Below the pieces are notes generated by a model. That model saw only the letters and a program-made list of their open reading frames with translations. It was not told the DNA's origin and searched no databases. Shown here piece after piece: positions 27,950-37,062 of a stretch of 64,000 bases of DNA. The stretch comes from an uncultured Pelagibacteraceae bacterium (GTDB lineage Bacteria; Pseudomonadota; Alphaproteobacteria; Pelagibacterales; Pelagibacteraceae). Both the position numbers and the translations under genes were made by a program. The stretch's first letter is position 1. Each line of letters opens with the position of its first letter. The stretch lies in assembly GCA_902576785.1 (NCBI GenBank), contig CACGWC010000006.1, positions 19,002-83,001 of the forward strand. Direction: 5' to 3'.

Positions 27950-28240
27950 TTATTTTTTTTTAAAATTTCTTCTCTCAAAATCAATATAAGACATAATCAT
28001 ATTTTTCCATATTCGATTAGTAATCTTTGGATCAATTTTATTTTTAATTGATTTTTTTTTTATATTTTTAAGAATTAATGAAATTCTTTTTTTATCAACA
28101 ATTTCATGTTTGTAGGTTTTGAGTTTAAGAACATCTTTAACTATATTAGTTCTAATTTTTATCAATTTAATAAGCTTATTATCAAGTAGATCTAATTTCT
28201 TCCTTAGGATGTTTAATTTTTTTTTGTTATCAGGCGACAT
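27950..28240 (-). CDS. Chorismate mutase, AroQ type
   Basis: Converts chorismate to prephenate for phenylalanine and tyrosine synthesis. The 96-residue helical protein has the AroQ pattern: LNILRKKLDLLDNKLIKLIKIR with the first active-site Arg, then KTYKHEIVDKKR, and a C-terminal helix with IWKNMIMSY. It is a monofunctional short form. The charge-rich sequence makes the family call good but not certain. Confidence 0.82.
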   Translation of the reverse strand: MSPDNKKKLNILRKKLDLLDNKLIKLIKIRTNIVKDVLKLKTYKHEIVDKKRISLILKNIKKKSIKNKIDPKITNRIWKNMIMSYIDFERRNFKKK

Positions 28241-28283
28241 TTGATCAATTGGATTTATAAATAAATATTATATTTAAACAATT

Positions 28284-29300
28284 ATGTATACCGAAATAAA
28301 TACAAAATACAGAATATACATATCTAATTGGTTGCTAATTATGTTTATTTTGATCTCAGCGATGATAGTCGTTGGAGGTTTAACAAGACTTACAGATTCT
28401 GGTCTATCAATTACAGAATGGGAATTTTTTAAAGGCTTTTTTCCACCTATCAACAATGATGCATGGATAGCTTATTTTGAAGCTTATAAGCAAATACCAG
28501 AATTTAAACTTCAAAATTATTCAATGACTTTGAGTGAATTCAAGGTAATATTTTGGTGGGAGTGGGCACACAGATTTTTTGGACGCATTATTGGCCTGGC
28601 TTTTCTGATGCCTCTAATTTTCTTTTCTATCAAATTAGGTGTTAAAAAACTTTATAATTTTTATTTTATCTTTTTTTTGATTTGTTTTCAGGGACTTTTA
28701 GGTTGGTACATGGTCCAGAGTGGTCTAGTGAATAATATAGATGTGAGTCATTTTAGGTTATCAGTTCACCTTTTATTTGCATTTATTATTTTATCTTTAA
28801 TTTATTGGAATTATTTAAGTTTAGTAAATTTAAATATAAAGGATAAAAAAATTAATAATTATATACCTGAATTTTTTTTATCATTAATTTTCTTACAAAT
28901 TATTATTGGTGCATTCGTTTCGGGAATGGATGCGGGAAAAATATATAACACTTGGCCACTAATGGGTAATTCATATTTTCCAGATGACAATAAATTTATA
29001 AATTTATTTAAATTATCTGCTTTTAGTGATCCATCACTAGTTCAATATTTACATCGAAATTTAGCTTATTTAATATTGATTATCTTTATAGTCATTTCAT
29101 ATATAACTTATCGAAATAAAATTTCTTATTTATTTAAAGCTGTATCTATTTTAGGTTTAATTATTTTATTACAAATTTTATTAGGAATTCTTACCGTTTT
29201 GTCTGGCGCCAGTATTTTAGTGGCGTCTTTGCACCAATTTAGTTCAATATTATTATTAACATCATCATTATATTTTTTGTACAAGAATAGATTTAGTTAA
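28284..29300 (+). CDS. ctaA: Haem A synthase (CtaA/COX15)
   Basis: Oxidises the methyl group of haem O to give haem A for cytochrome c oxidase. Eight membrane segments are visible in 338 residues. GGLTRLTDSGLSITEW near residue 30, WWEWAHRFFGRIIG, DVSHFRLSVHLL, YLHRNLAY and ASLHQFSSILLL supply the conserved histidines. It ends with no gap against the convergent methyltransferase-like gene. Confidence 0.95.
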   Translation: MYTEINTKYRIYISNWLLIMFILISAMIVVGGLTRLTDSGLSITEWEFFKGFFPPINNDAWIAYFEAYKQIPEFKLQNYSMTLSEFKVIFWWEWAHRFFGRIIGLAFLMPLIFFSIKLGVKKLYNFYFIFFLICFQGLLGWYMVQSGLVNNIDVSHFRLSVHLLFAFIILSLIYWNYLSLVNLNIKDKKINNYIPEFFLSLIFLQIIIGAFVSGMDAGKIYNTWPLMGNSYFPDDNKFINLFKLSAFSDPSLVQYLHRNLAYLILIIFIVISYITYRNKISYLFKAVSILGLIILLQILLGILTVLSGASILVASLHQFSSILLLTSSLYFLYKNRFS

Positions 29301-30410
29301 TCATTTTTTTTCAATAACAAATAATTCATTGTTAAAATATAATCCTTTATTTTTATTGACGATATCTTTTACAACTTTTTGGTAATATTTTTTTCTTTCT
29401 GCATTCATTATTTGCTCATCAGATATTTGGTTAACATACACCGCTGCATTCCATGCTGAAAATATTAATGAAGTAGCAATACCACCACTAATTTCATTTG
29501 GTAATGCACGCAGGATATATTTAATAGTTTGTTTTTTATTAAATTTTAAACTTTTCAAAATTTTACTGTCAGTATTGTTTTTTATATATTTAATTATTGA
29601 GCTGTATAGTGATGGAAATGGCTTTTCTTTTGGCCAGATTTTCTTAATAATTTTGCTTCCTGGATCATTTCCACATGCATGAACTACCACCAATTTACCT
29701 TTCGTATCTAACGATTTTATCATTGGATCAATTACATACTTTACTTTTTTCTCTGCAGATATTCTTGATCTATAAGGTTGTGACGCAATAATTAAATCGT
29801 AACTATTTTTCCCGTTATTTTTTTTTGGAATAACATTTTTTAATGAAAATTCCTGATCTTTTCTATAAATCACAATAACAGAAGGTTCTTTATATGTAGG
29901 ATTACCATTTTTAGGGTTTCTCTCTATTTGCCATTTTTTACTTAAAAATTCTTGATTTAGTTTTCTCAATTGATTTGAAAAATCTAATGAAGAATTACCT
30001 TTTAACTTTACTATTTTCCAATTCATTTTTTTTTGTTTTTTTTTGTCATTTGATTTGAGTGCAGTGGATTCAACGTAATTTAGATTTGAGATAACAAATA
30101 CTGTGTTTTTATGTTCGATAAATCGATCTGGAAGTTTTTCAAGTCCTAATCTAACATCTTCCATGCTTATTTCCTTTGTACTTACTAGTAAAGGAATTTG
30201 AGGCAGTTTCTGATGACATTGCCTCATTACACTCATCAATAATGATCCATCACCCATACCTGCATCAAATATTTTTAATGCTGGAAATTTTGGTTTTAAT
30301 TTTTGAACAATAGGTTTTAACGCATCAGCTATTTTGTTCTTTTCGTTAGTTGTTGTAACGAAAAGTAAATATTTTTGTCTATTATCAAAAAATCTAAAAT
30401 TTTTTTTCAT
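29301..30410 (-). CDS. Methyltransferase-like protein of unknown substrate
   Basis: The segment FPALKIFDAGMGDGSLLMSVMR at about 43-64 looks like the SAM-binding motif I of Rossmann methyltransferases (DAGMGDGSL), and NSYDLIIASQPYRSRISAEKKV resembles the catalytic-side motif. KGKLVVVHACGNDPGSKI follows. 369 residues, soluble, no signal peptide. It lies 19 bases downstream of the hydrolase and metY genes and may share their transcript. No substrate can be named; the fold call is moderate. Confidence 0.55.
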   Translation of the reverse strand: MKKNFRFFDNRQKYLLFVTTTNEKNKIADALKPIVQKLKPKFPALKIFDAGMGDGSLLMSVMRQCHQKLPQIPLLVSTKEISMEDVRLGLEKLPDRFIEHKNTVFVISNLNYVESTALKSNDKKKQKKMNWKIVKLKGNSSLDFSNQLRKLNQEFLSKKWQIERNPKNGNPTYKEPSVIVIYRKDQEFSLKNVIPKKNNGKNSYDLIIASQPYRSRISAEKKVKYVIDPMIKSLDTKGKLVVVHACGNDPGSKIIKKIWPKEKPFPSLYSSIIKYIKNNTDSKILKSLKFNKKQTIKYILRALPNEISGGIATSLIFSAWNAAVYVNQISDEQIMNAERKKYYQKVVKDIVNKNKGLYFNNELFVIEKK

Positions 30411-30429
30411 AAATGCAAATTTGCAATTA

Positions 30430-31242
30430 CTAATTTGCTGGATAATTTGTTGTTATGAATTTTTTCAAAACATTTAATACTCGATCTGCTTCCTCTAATA
30501 ACATCATATGTCCGCAATTATCTATTATATCTATTTGACTTCCTTCAATTAAATTAGCTAGTTTTTTACCTTCTTTTACTGGACACATTTTATCGTCTGT
30601 GGCAAGTATAGAAAGGGTAGGTATCTTAATTTGTTTTGCAGCCTCAAAACCATTTTTGTAATTATCACATGCTCTAAAATCTACACCGAGGGTATTTTTT
30701 ATTGTTCTAGTTTTGGCTAACATTGAACCAGTATTAATATGATATAATCCCGGTACAGGATGGCCGCCAAAATGGCCAGCTGGCCCATGTGCCCAGTCCA
30801 TCATTAGTTCAACGGCCTTAGGATTATTATTTTCCGCTAAAGACAATAATTCAGGATTCATCGGAATTGCACCAGCTCCACCCATTAAACTTAAAGTTTT
30901 TATTTTATCAGGATTTCTCGCTGTACACTCTACAGTAACTAAACAACCTTGAGAATGACCAACTAAAGAAGCTTCCTTGTATCCAACTGCATCAATAACA
31001 TCACTAACCCAATCGGCCATATCTTCAATTGATTTTAAACTTTCACCTCCTGACAATCCATGTCCAGGCATATCTAAAGCTAAAACGCTATATCCATGGA
31101 ATGCAAAATATCTTGTTTGCAAAACCCACGTCATATGAGTTAGTCCACTACCATGCACAAATATTATTAATGGCTTATTCTTATCGAAAGGTCTACCTCC
31201 CGTAGAGGCATAAACCTCGTTATTGTTTACCTGAAACTTCAT
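30430..31242 (-). CDS. Alpha/beta hydrolase
   Basis: 270-residue hydrolase fold. The oxyanion region is FVHGSGLTHMTW, the nucleophile elbow is VGHSQGCLV (GxSxG, serine near residue 97), the acid is in LATDDKMCPV, and the histidine is in DNCGHMMLLEEADRV. Its start overlaps the end of metY by 4 bases, which suggests co-expression. The substrate is unknown; a role in methionine or thioester metabolism would be speculation from context. Confidence 0.88.
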   Translation of the reverse strand: MKFQVNNNEVYASTGGRPFDKNKPLIIFVHGSGLTHMTWVLQTRYFAFHGYSVLALDMPGHGLSGGESLKSIEDMADWVSDVIDAVGYKEASLVGHSQGCLVTVECTARNPDKIKTLSLMGGAGAIPMNPELLSLAENNNPKAVELMMDWAHGPAGHFGGHPVPGLYHINTGSMLAKTRTIKNTLGVDFRACDNYKNGFEAAKQIKIPTLSILATDDKMCPVKEGKKLANLIEGSQIDIIDNCGHMMLLEEADRVLNVLKKFITTNYPAN

Positions 31243-32567
31243 TGATTGGAAACGAGTCTAGGTTTCCTAGCAGCTCTAAATCCATTTTCAAAGTCATTTT
31301 TAATATCATCTATATCTTCAATACCGACTGATAATCTGATCATATCATGAGATAAACCCGCAAATTTTAACGTAGCTTCATCCATTTGAGAATGTGTTGC
31401 TGATGCTGGATGAATTACCAAGGTACGTGTATCCCCAACATTTGCTAAATGAGAAGCAAGTTTAACGTTATTAATAAATGCTTCACCTGCAGCTTTTCCT
31501 CCTTTAATACCAAACGCAATCATTGATCCTTTGCCATTTGGTAACAATTTGCTTGCTAAATCATGATCGGGATGATCTGGTACACTTGGATGTGAAACCC
31601 AAGCAACACTTTCATGACCTAATAAATACTCGACCATTTTTTCTGCATTCTCACAATGTTTTTTCATTCTTACTGAAAGTGTCTCTATACCTTGTAAGAC
31701 ATTCCATGCATTTTGAGGGCTTAGACAAGGACCAAAATCTCTCATACCCTCTGCTCTTGCTTTCATTGTAAATGCTGTTGGTCCAAATTCTTCAGCAAAA
31801 GATAATCCATGATAACCTTCATAAGGCTGAGTCATTGTTGGAAATTTATCATTTTGCATCCAGTCAAACTTACCACCTTCAACAATTATACCAGCCATTG
31901 AAGATCCATGACCTGCCATCCATTTAGTAAGTGAATGAACTACAATATCAGCACCGTGTTCTATAGGTTTGCATAAATAAGGTGTTTGATAAGTTGCATC
32001 TACCATTAAAGGAATACCTGCGTCATGAGCTATTTTAGCAATCTCAGGCATATTCATTATTTCATTTCCTGGATTACCTACAAGTTCTCCAAAAATACCT
32101 TTTGTATTTTTTTGAATTGCTTTTTTAAATCCTTCTGTGTCTCTTGGTTTTACAAAAGTTGTTTTAATTCCAAATTTTGGAAGTGTTAATCTAAATAAAT
32201 TTACAGTTCCTCCATATAGTTGGGATGATACAACTAAATGATCACCTGCTTCACAAAGAGTCATTACTGCAAGAAATATTGCACTCATACCAGACGATGT
32301 AGCAAGCGCAGCTGTTCCACCTTCTAATGAAGCAACTCTCTCTTCTAAAACGGCAACTGTCGGATTTGATATTCTACTATAAATATGTCCACCTCTTTCT
32401 AAATTAAATAATGCTGCAGCATGATCTACATCATCAAATAGATATGAAGTTGTTTGGTATATTGGTACTTGTCTTGAACCAGCATTTTTATGAGGTTGAT
32501 AACCTGCGTGTAAACTTAGGGTATCGAATTTATATGTTTTGGGATCCATTCCTTTTTTATCTGACAT
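31239..32567 (-). CDS. metY: O-acetylhomoserine sulfhydrylase (Cys/Met metabolism PLP enzyme)
   Basis: Forms homocysteine from O-acetylhomoserine and sulfide, or methionine from methanethiol. FDTLSLHAGYQPHKNAGSRQ at the N-terminus and 442 residues are typical of MetY, longer than MetB/MetC. The PLP lysine is in IVVHSLTKWMAGHGSSMAG. SRISNPTVAVLEERVASLEGG and GDTRTLVIHPASATHSQ are conserved. The homoserine supplier hom lies about 3.5 kb away on the other strand. Confidence 0.93.
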   Translation of the reverse strand: MSDKKGMDPKTYKFDTLSLHAGYQPHKNAGSRQVPIYQTTSYLFDDVDHAAALFNLERGGHIYSRISNPTVAVLEERVASLEGGTAALATSSGMSAIFLAVMTLCEAGDHLVVSSQLYGGTVNLFRLTLPKFGIKTTFVKPRDTEGFKKAIQKNTKGIFGELVGNPGNEIMNMPEIAKIAHDAGIPLMVDATYQTPYLCKPIEHGADIVVHSLTKWMAGHGSSMAGIIVEGGKFDWMQNDKFPTMTQPYEGYHGLSFAEEFGPTAFTMKARAEGMRDFGPCLSPQNAWNVLQGIETLSVRMKKHCENAEKMVEYLLGHESVAWVSHPSVPDHPDHDLASKLLPNGKGSMIAFGIKGGKAAGEAFINNVKLASHLANVGDTRTLVIHPASATHSQMDEATLKFAGLSHDMIRLSVGIEDIDDIKNDFENGFRAARKPRLVSNQ

Positions 32568-32573
32568 TTAGTT

Positions 32574-32580
32574 GCTCCTG
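32574..32580 (-). promoter_or_regulatory. Strong ribosome binding site of metY
   Basis: The minus strand reads CAGGAGC six bases before the metY ATG, a much better Shine-Dalgarno match than most genes here have. It ends a ~100-base AT-rich leader that can form an 8-bp TAATAAAT/ATTTATTA hairpin. SAR11 metY genes are known to carry SAM riboswitches, but the conserved riboswitch core was not recognised in this leader. Confidence 0.6.
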
Positions 32581-32682
32581 TTTAAATTTTAAGATTTATA
32601 ATAAATAAATATTATCGCTTATTTATAGCCTATTTATTAGTTAAAACTATCAAAAATGACTTAAGTTCTAACTGTATATAGT

Positions 32683-32711
32683 TTGACAATATATCGATTT
32701 ATAAGTATTAA
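32683..32711 (+). promoter_or_regulatory. Near-consensus promoter of rplM-rpsI
   Basis: TTGACA at 32683-32688 is followed by a 17-base spacer and TATTAA at 32706-32711, a close sigma-70-type match. The expected start of transcription is near 32718, only about four bases before the rplM ATG. This implies a nearly leaderless mRNA; no Shine-Dalgarno sequence precedes the ATG. Confidence 0.7.
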
Positions 32712-32721
32712 TCCCGCAATT

Positions 32722-33180
32722 ATGACTAAATTTCTTAAAAAAGATGACCTCAATAGTAAATGGTTTGAAATTGACGCAACTGGAGCTGTAGTTGGAAGAT
32801 TAGCAACTGTTGTATCAAAAATTCTTAGAGGAAAAAACAAAGCAACATTTACTCCTCATATGGATAGTGGAGATTTTGTTGTTGTTAAAAACGTAGATCA
32901 ATTAAAATTTACAGGGAATAAGTTTTTAAACAAAAAATATTATAGACACACTGGGCATCCCGGTGGAATTAAAGAAACAACACCTGAAATATTACAATCT
33001 TCAAAACCAGGTGAAGTATTAAAATTGGCAGTAAAAAGAATGTTACCTGGCGGTCCTTTAGCTAAAAAACAACTAACTAAACTTAAGGTTTATTCAGGAT
33101 CGGATCATCCTCATTCAGCACAAAACCCTGAAGTAATAGAAATTGGAAAACTAAATTCAAAAAATATTGCAAGAAATTAA
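32722..33180 (+). CDS. rplM: Large ribosomal subunit protein uL13
   Basis: WFEIDATGAVVGRLATVVSKILRGKNK is the uL13 signature region. KKYYRHTGHPGGIKE and LAVKRMLPGGPLAKKQLTKLKVYSG complete it. 152 residues. The frame is open 13 codons upstream, but those codons lie inside the promoter, so the ATG at 32722 (MTKFLKKDD) is chosen. It is followed one base later by rpsI. Confidence 0.96.
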   Translation: MTKFLKKDDLNSKWFEIDATGAVVGRLATVVSKILRGKNKATFTPHMDSGDFVVVKNVDQLKFTGNKFLNKKYYRHTGHPGGIKETTPEILQSSKPGEVLKLAVKRMLPGGPLAKKQLTKLKVYSGSDHPHSAQNPEVIEIGKLNSKNIARN

Positions 33181-33181
33181 A

Positions 33182-33613
33182 ATGGAAACAAATCAATCTA
33201 CATCTTCAAAATTGAAATTAGATTTTAAAGATGCAAAATATGCAACAGGTAGAAGAAAGACTTCAATTGCAAAAGTTTGGTTAAAAAAAGGGACTGGTAA
33301 AATTTACGTTAATGGTAAAAATTTAGATGATTATTTCACAAGAGCTACTCATAAAATGCAAATACTAAGACCTTTTGAAATTATCAATCAATCCACAGAA
33401 TACGATGTTAGATCCCAAGTTGTTGGTGGTGGACACACAGGTCAAGCAGGAGCATTAGTACATGGTATATCAAGAGCACTATTACAATTTGATGAAAATC
33501 TAAAACCAACACTTAGAAAAGAAAAACTTACCACGAGAGATTCTAGATCAGTTGAGAGAAAAAAACCTGGTCGTGCAAAAGCTAGAAGAAGTTATCAATT
33601 CTCTAAAAGATAA
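33182..33613 (+). CDS. rpsI: Small ribosomal subunit protein uS9
   Basis: YATGRRKTSIAKVWLKKGTGKIYVNGK is the N-terminal signature; GGGHTGQAGALVHGISRALL and the C-terminal TRDSRSVERKKPGRAKARRSYQFSKR match uS9, ending in the usual SKR tail that reaches the P site. The ATG at 33182 (METNQSTSS) is chosen over an upstream TTG that lies inside rplM. 143 residues. Confidence 0.96.
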   Translation: METNQSTSSKLKLDFKDAKYATGRRKTSIAKVWLKKGTGKIYVNGKNLDDYFTRATHKMQILRPFEIINQSTEYDVRSQVVGGGHTGQAGALVHGISRALLQFDENLKPTLRKEKLTTRDSRSVERKKPGRAKARRSYQFSKR

Positions 33614-33646
33614 TATCATTTTATTAAACAACTGTTATATTACAAT

Positions 33647-34669
33647 ATGTCTAAGATTAATGCATTAGTTGCTGGAGCTACCGGATACATAGGTATTCAA
33701 TTGGTCAAATTATTAACCAAACATAAAAGAGTTAAAATTAAATATCTTTGTGGTGATACCTCTGTAGGTAAGAAAATTAGTTCATATGATAAATACTTTA
33801 ATAAATATAAACTACCAAATATTGTTAAATTTAATAAAAAGTTGTTAAAAAATGTTGATGTTATATTTACTGCATTACCTAATGGAGAGGCTCAAAAAAT
33901 TTCAAAAAATTTACAAAATAAAAATATTTTAATTGATTTAGCGGCAGATTTTAGACTTAAATCGGCCAGTGATTATTTGAAATGGTATAAAATCAAACAC
34001 AATGCTCCTAAATTAATCAAAAAAAGTATTTATTCTTTACCTGAGTTAAATAATCAGGACATTAAAAAATATAAGATAATTTCTTGTCCAGGCTGTTATC
34101 CAACATCAATTTTATTACCCCTAGTACCTTTAATTAATAAAAATATTGTTAAATCAAACAATATCATAATTGATTCTAAATCTGGTTATTCAGGTGCAGG
34201 CAGAAATATTCATAAAAAATATAATAACAAATTTTTAAATGAGACATTGAGTGCTTATGGTTTAGCTTATCACAGACACAATTCAGAAATTGATCAGGAA
34301 CTTAAAACAAAAACTGGCAAAAAGGTAAAATTTCAATTTACACCTCATCTTTCACCAATGTTTAGAGGAATATTAACTACTATATATTTAGATCTAAAAA
34401 GAAATGATTCTATTGAAAAAATTTATTCTTTTTTAAAAAAATATTATAAAAATAATAAATTTATTAAAATTTTGAAACCAAATACTTTTTTAGGAACTAA
34501 TGAAGTAATAAACACAAATAACTGTTATATTTCTGTGTGTGAGAGTAAATATAAGAATAAAATTATTATATTGTCAGCAATAGATAATTTGATTAAGGGT
34601 GGTAGTGGACAGGCCGTTCAAAATATGAATATTTTATTTGGATATAAGTCTGACGAAGGATTAAACTGA
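33647..34669 (+). CDS. argC: N-acetyl-gamma-glutamyl-phosphate reductase
   Basis: NADPH-dependent third step of arginine synthesis. The Rossmann motif AGATGYIGIQLVKLL opens the protein. The catalytic cysteine is in ISCPGCYPTSILLPLVPL, and GYSGAGRNIHKKY plus FTPHLSPMFRGILTTIY are diagnostic. 340 residues, normal length. The stop overlaps the next start by one base. Confidence 0.95.
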   Translation: MSKINALVAGATGYIGIQLVKLLTKHKRVKIKYLCGDTSVGKKISSYDKYFNKYKLPNIVKFNKKLLKNVDVIFTALPNGEAQKISKNLQNKNILIDLAADFRLKSASDYLKWYKIKHNAPKLIKKSIYSLPELNNQDIKKYKIISCPGCYPTSILLPLVPLINKNIVKSNNIIIDSKSGYSGAGRNIHKKYNNKFLNETLSAYGLAYHRHNSEIDQELKTKTGKKVKFQFTPHLSPMFRGILTTIYLDLKRNDSIEKIYSFLKKYYKNNKFIKILKPNTFLGTNEVINTNNCYISVCESKYKNKIIILSAIDNLIKGGSGQAVQNMNILFGYKSDEGLN

Positions 34670-34872
34670 TGAGAATACTGATAATTTTATTAATTTTTTT
34701 ATTTATAAATAATTGTTCTAACCAAGACTTTGGTTCTATTTTAAAGAAAAAAAATGATGATATGGTTGAAAAACCAAATTTAGATATTGATAAAAATATT
34801 TCTTTCGAGGATTTTAAAAATAAAATTATTAACTATGGAAAAAATAGTAGTTTTCCAAGTTTAGATGATTGA
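34669..34872 (+). CDS. Small predicted lipoprotein of unknown function
   Basis: 67-residue protein with a lipoprotein signal: a hydrophobic stretch MRILIILLIFLFINNC with Cys16 as the probable lipidation site. The mature part is about 50 residues, charged, with no recognised domain. It overlaps argC by one base and hom by 8 bases, so it is translated with the amino acid genes. I do not recognise the family; small lipoproteins in this position may occur in related genomes. Confidence 0.65.
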   Translation: MRILIILLIFLFINNCSNQDFGSILKKKNDDMVEKPNLDIDKNISFEDFKNKIINYGKNSSFPSLDD

Positions 34873-36163
34873 TATGACTAAAAAGCTTAATATAGCAATT
34901 GTTGGATTAGGTCAGATTGGTAATTATCTCTATAATGAATTAAATTCAAAAAAAAAAGATATTCTAAAAAAAACTGGAAAAATTATCTCTGTTTCTGCAA
35001 TTTCAGCTAAAAATATTAATAAAAAAAGAAAATTTAGAATTAATAAGAAAATATTTTATAAAGATCCCTTTAAAATTTTTAAAAATAATAAAATTGATAT
35101 TTTAATTGAAGCCATTGGTCAATCTGATGGTATATCAAAAAAAATTGTAGAATTTGCACTTAAGAATAAAATTCATGTTGTAAGTCCTAATAAGGCATTA
35201 ATTTCTAAACATGGCAATAATCTTTCTAAACTTGCTGAAAAAAATAAAGTTAATTTAGAATTTGAAGCGTCAGTGGGAGGCGGCATTCCTGTATTAAGAA
35301 CTATTAAGGAAGGGCTAGCAACTAACAAGATAAGTAAAGTGTATGGAATCTTAAATGGTACCTGTAATTATATATTATCTGAAATGGAAGAAACTAAATC
35401 TGACTTTTTAACTGTATTAAAAAAAGCTCAACTATTAGGTTATGCTGAACCAGGAAATCCAAAATTAGATTTAAATGGTTACGATGCTTTAGCTAAAGTT
35501 AAAATTCTTTCTGCTTTAGCATTTAATAATAAAGTTTCAAATTCAAAATGTTTAATGGAGGGTATTGAAAATATTGAATACAAGGATTTAGAAATTGCTA
35601 ATCAATTAAATTATAAAATTAAATTATTGGGAATAACAGAAATTGTTAATAATAAATTATTTGAGAGAGTTCATCCATGTTTAATTAAAAAAAATACTTA
35701 CATTGCAAATGTTAATGGTGTAATGAATGCAGTTATAATCGAGGGTAATCCAGTAGGGGAGAGTATTCTGCAAGGAGAAGGCGCTGGACCTGGTCCAACA
35801 TCATCTGCTTTGATGTCTGATCTTTTGTCAATTTTACGTGGAAATATAAAATACCCTTTTGGGATTTCAGACAATAAAAGAAAATCTCCTTCAATTTATA
35901 ATACAGACAATTATTCTAATGCTTTATATATTAGGCTTGAAGTTAAAGATAAACCAGGTGTTCTATCTGAAATCACTAAAAAATTTTCTAAAAATAAAAT
36001 TTCTGTTCAAAGATTAATACAAATACCGAATAATAGAAATAAAACTGCTTCTATTGTGATTATTACTCATAAATCCTTTGAAAAGGATTACCAGAAATGT
36101 ATTAAATCTTTCAAATCTAATAAAAATGTTATTAAAAACCCTATATTATTAAGACTTTTTTAA
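34865..36163 (+). CDS. hom: Homoserine dehydrogenase with ACT domain
   Basis: Reduces aspartate semialdehyde to homoserine for threonine and methionine. The NAD(P) motif is NIAIVGLGQIGNYLY, the catalytic region FEASVGGGIPVLRTIKEGL and GILNGTCNYILSEME, with AQLLGYAEPGNPKLDLNGYDA. A C-terminal ACT domain begins at IRLEVKDKPGVLSEI and suggests threonine feedback. 432 residues. The start may instead be the ATG at 34874, which gives MTKKLNIAIVG. Confidence 0.95.
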   Translation: MIDMTKKLNIAIVGLGQIGNYLYNELNSKKKDILKKTGKIISVSAISAKNINKKRKFRINKKIFYKDPFKIFKNNKIDILIEAIGQSDGISKKIVEFALKNKIHVVSPNKALISKHGNNLSKLAEKNKVNLEFEASVGGGIPVLRTIKEGLATNKISKVYGILNGTCNYILSEMEETKSDFLTVLKKAQLLGYAEPGNPKLDLNGYDALAKVKILSALAFNNKVSNSKCLMEGIENIEYKDLEIANQLNYKIKLLGITEIVNNKLFERVHPCLIKKNTYIANVNGVMNAVIIEGNPVGESILQGEGAGPGPTSSALMSDLLSILRGNIKYPFGISDNKRKSPSIYNTDNYSNALYIRLEVKDKPGVLSEITKKFSKNKISVQRLIQIPNNRNKTASIVIITHKSFEKDYQKCIKSFKSNKNVIKNPILLRLF

Positions 36164-37062
36164 TGGAACTTTATTTAAAGCTCTTTGAAGTTTTATTTCC
36201 TGTATTTTTTATTGTTGGAATTGGTTTTTTTTTAGGCAAGAAAAATCCAAATTTAGATACCGCATTTATAACATCTTACGCTGCAAATTTTGGAACGCCA
36301 GCTTTAGTAGTATTTGCACTTACTTCTACAGATGTAACATTTGATATATTTGCAGAATATTTTACATATTCACTAATATTACTTTCGTCATTCGCATTAA
36401 TCGGACTTATTTTTTTAGTCCTTATGAAAAAAGATTTTATTAGAGAATTGCCAACGTTCTTTTTGCCAAATACTGGTAATATGGGTATTCCAATATGTTT
36501 TTTTGCATATGGTAAATTAGGTATGGGTGTAGCTGCAACTATATCATCTTTAGTTATACTCTTACATTTTACTGCAAATATATTTCTTGCAAAAAGAAAA
36601 TTTGATTTCTCGATAATTGCAAAAAGCCCTTCATTTTATGTAATTATTCTTACTGTTGCCTTTTTGTATTTTGGAAAAGAGATGCCAAAATTTGTATTAA
36701 ATACAACAATGCTTTTATCTTATGCAATGATAGTAATGGTTTTAATGTCTTTAGGTATTGCTCTTACACAAATGAAAATATTTTCTTTGAAAGATTCAAT
36801 TATAACTTCCATAGGCAGGGTAATTCTTGGTCCAATTGTAGGTTTTTTTATTATAAAATTTTTTAATTTATCTGGTTTTGCAGCTGGGGTTTTACTAATT
36901 CAATCTTCTATGCCTAGTGCAATATTATGTTATTTGGTTGCTTCAATGTATTCACCAAAAAAAAATGTAGACAATATTTCCAGCACAATTGTTGTTTCTA
37001 CTTTAATGTCATTGGTTACAGTACCAATTACAGTATTTATCGCCCTTAAATATTTCGCTTAA
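36163..37062 (+). CDS. AEC-family (auxin efflux carrier) transporter
   Basis: 299-residue integral membrane protein with about ten segments and the family's inverted-repeat layout. LFPVFFIVGIGFFLGKK opens it, NTGNMGIPICFFAYGKLG is the characteristic motif in the first repeat, and LLIQSSMPSAILCYLVASMY is its counterpart near the C-terminus. Bacterial members export or import small organic anions such as malate. The substrate here is unknown. It overlaps hom by one base. Confidence 0.85.
   Translation: MELYLKLFEVLFPVFFIVGIGFFLGKKNPNLDTAFITSYAANFGTPALVVFALTSTDVTFDIFAEYFTYSLILLSSFALIGLIFLVLMKKDFIRELPTFFLPNTGNMGIPICFFAYGKLGMGVAATISSLVILLHFTANIFLAKRKFDFSIIAKSPSFYVIILTVAFLYFGKEMPKFVLNTTMLLSYAMIVMVLMSLGIALTQMKIFSLKDSIITSIGRVILGPIVGFFIIKFFNLSGFAAGVLLIQSSMPSAILCYLVASMYSPKKNVDNISSTIVVSTLMSLVTVPITVFIALKYFA

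Noticed and set aside
32568..32682. SAM riboswitch (SAM-II or SAM-V) upstream of metY
   Set aside because: Expected from SAR11 literature, but the conserved GCTAAAA-type core and pseudoknot could not be found; only a short AT hairpin and a strong Shine-Dalgarno are visible. A covariance search would settle it.
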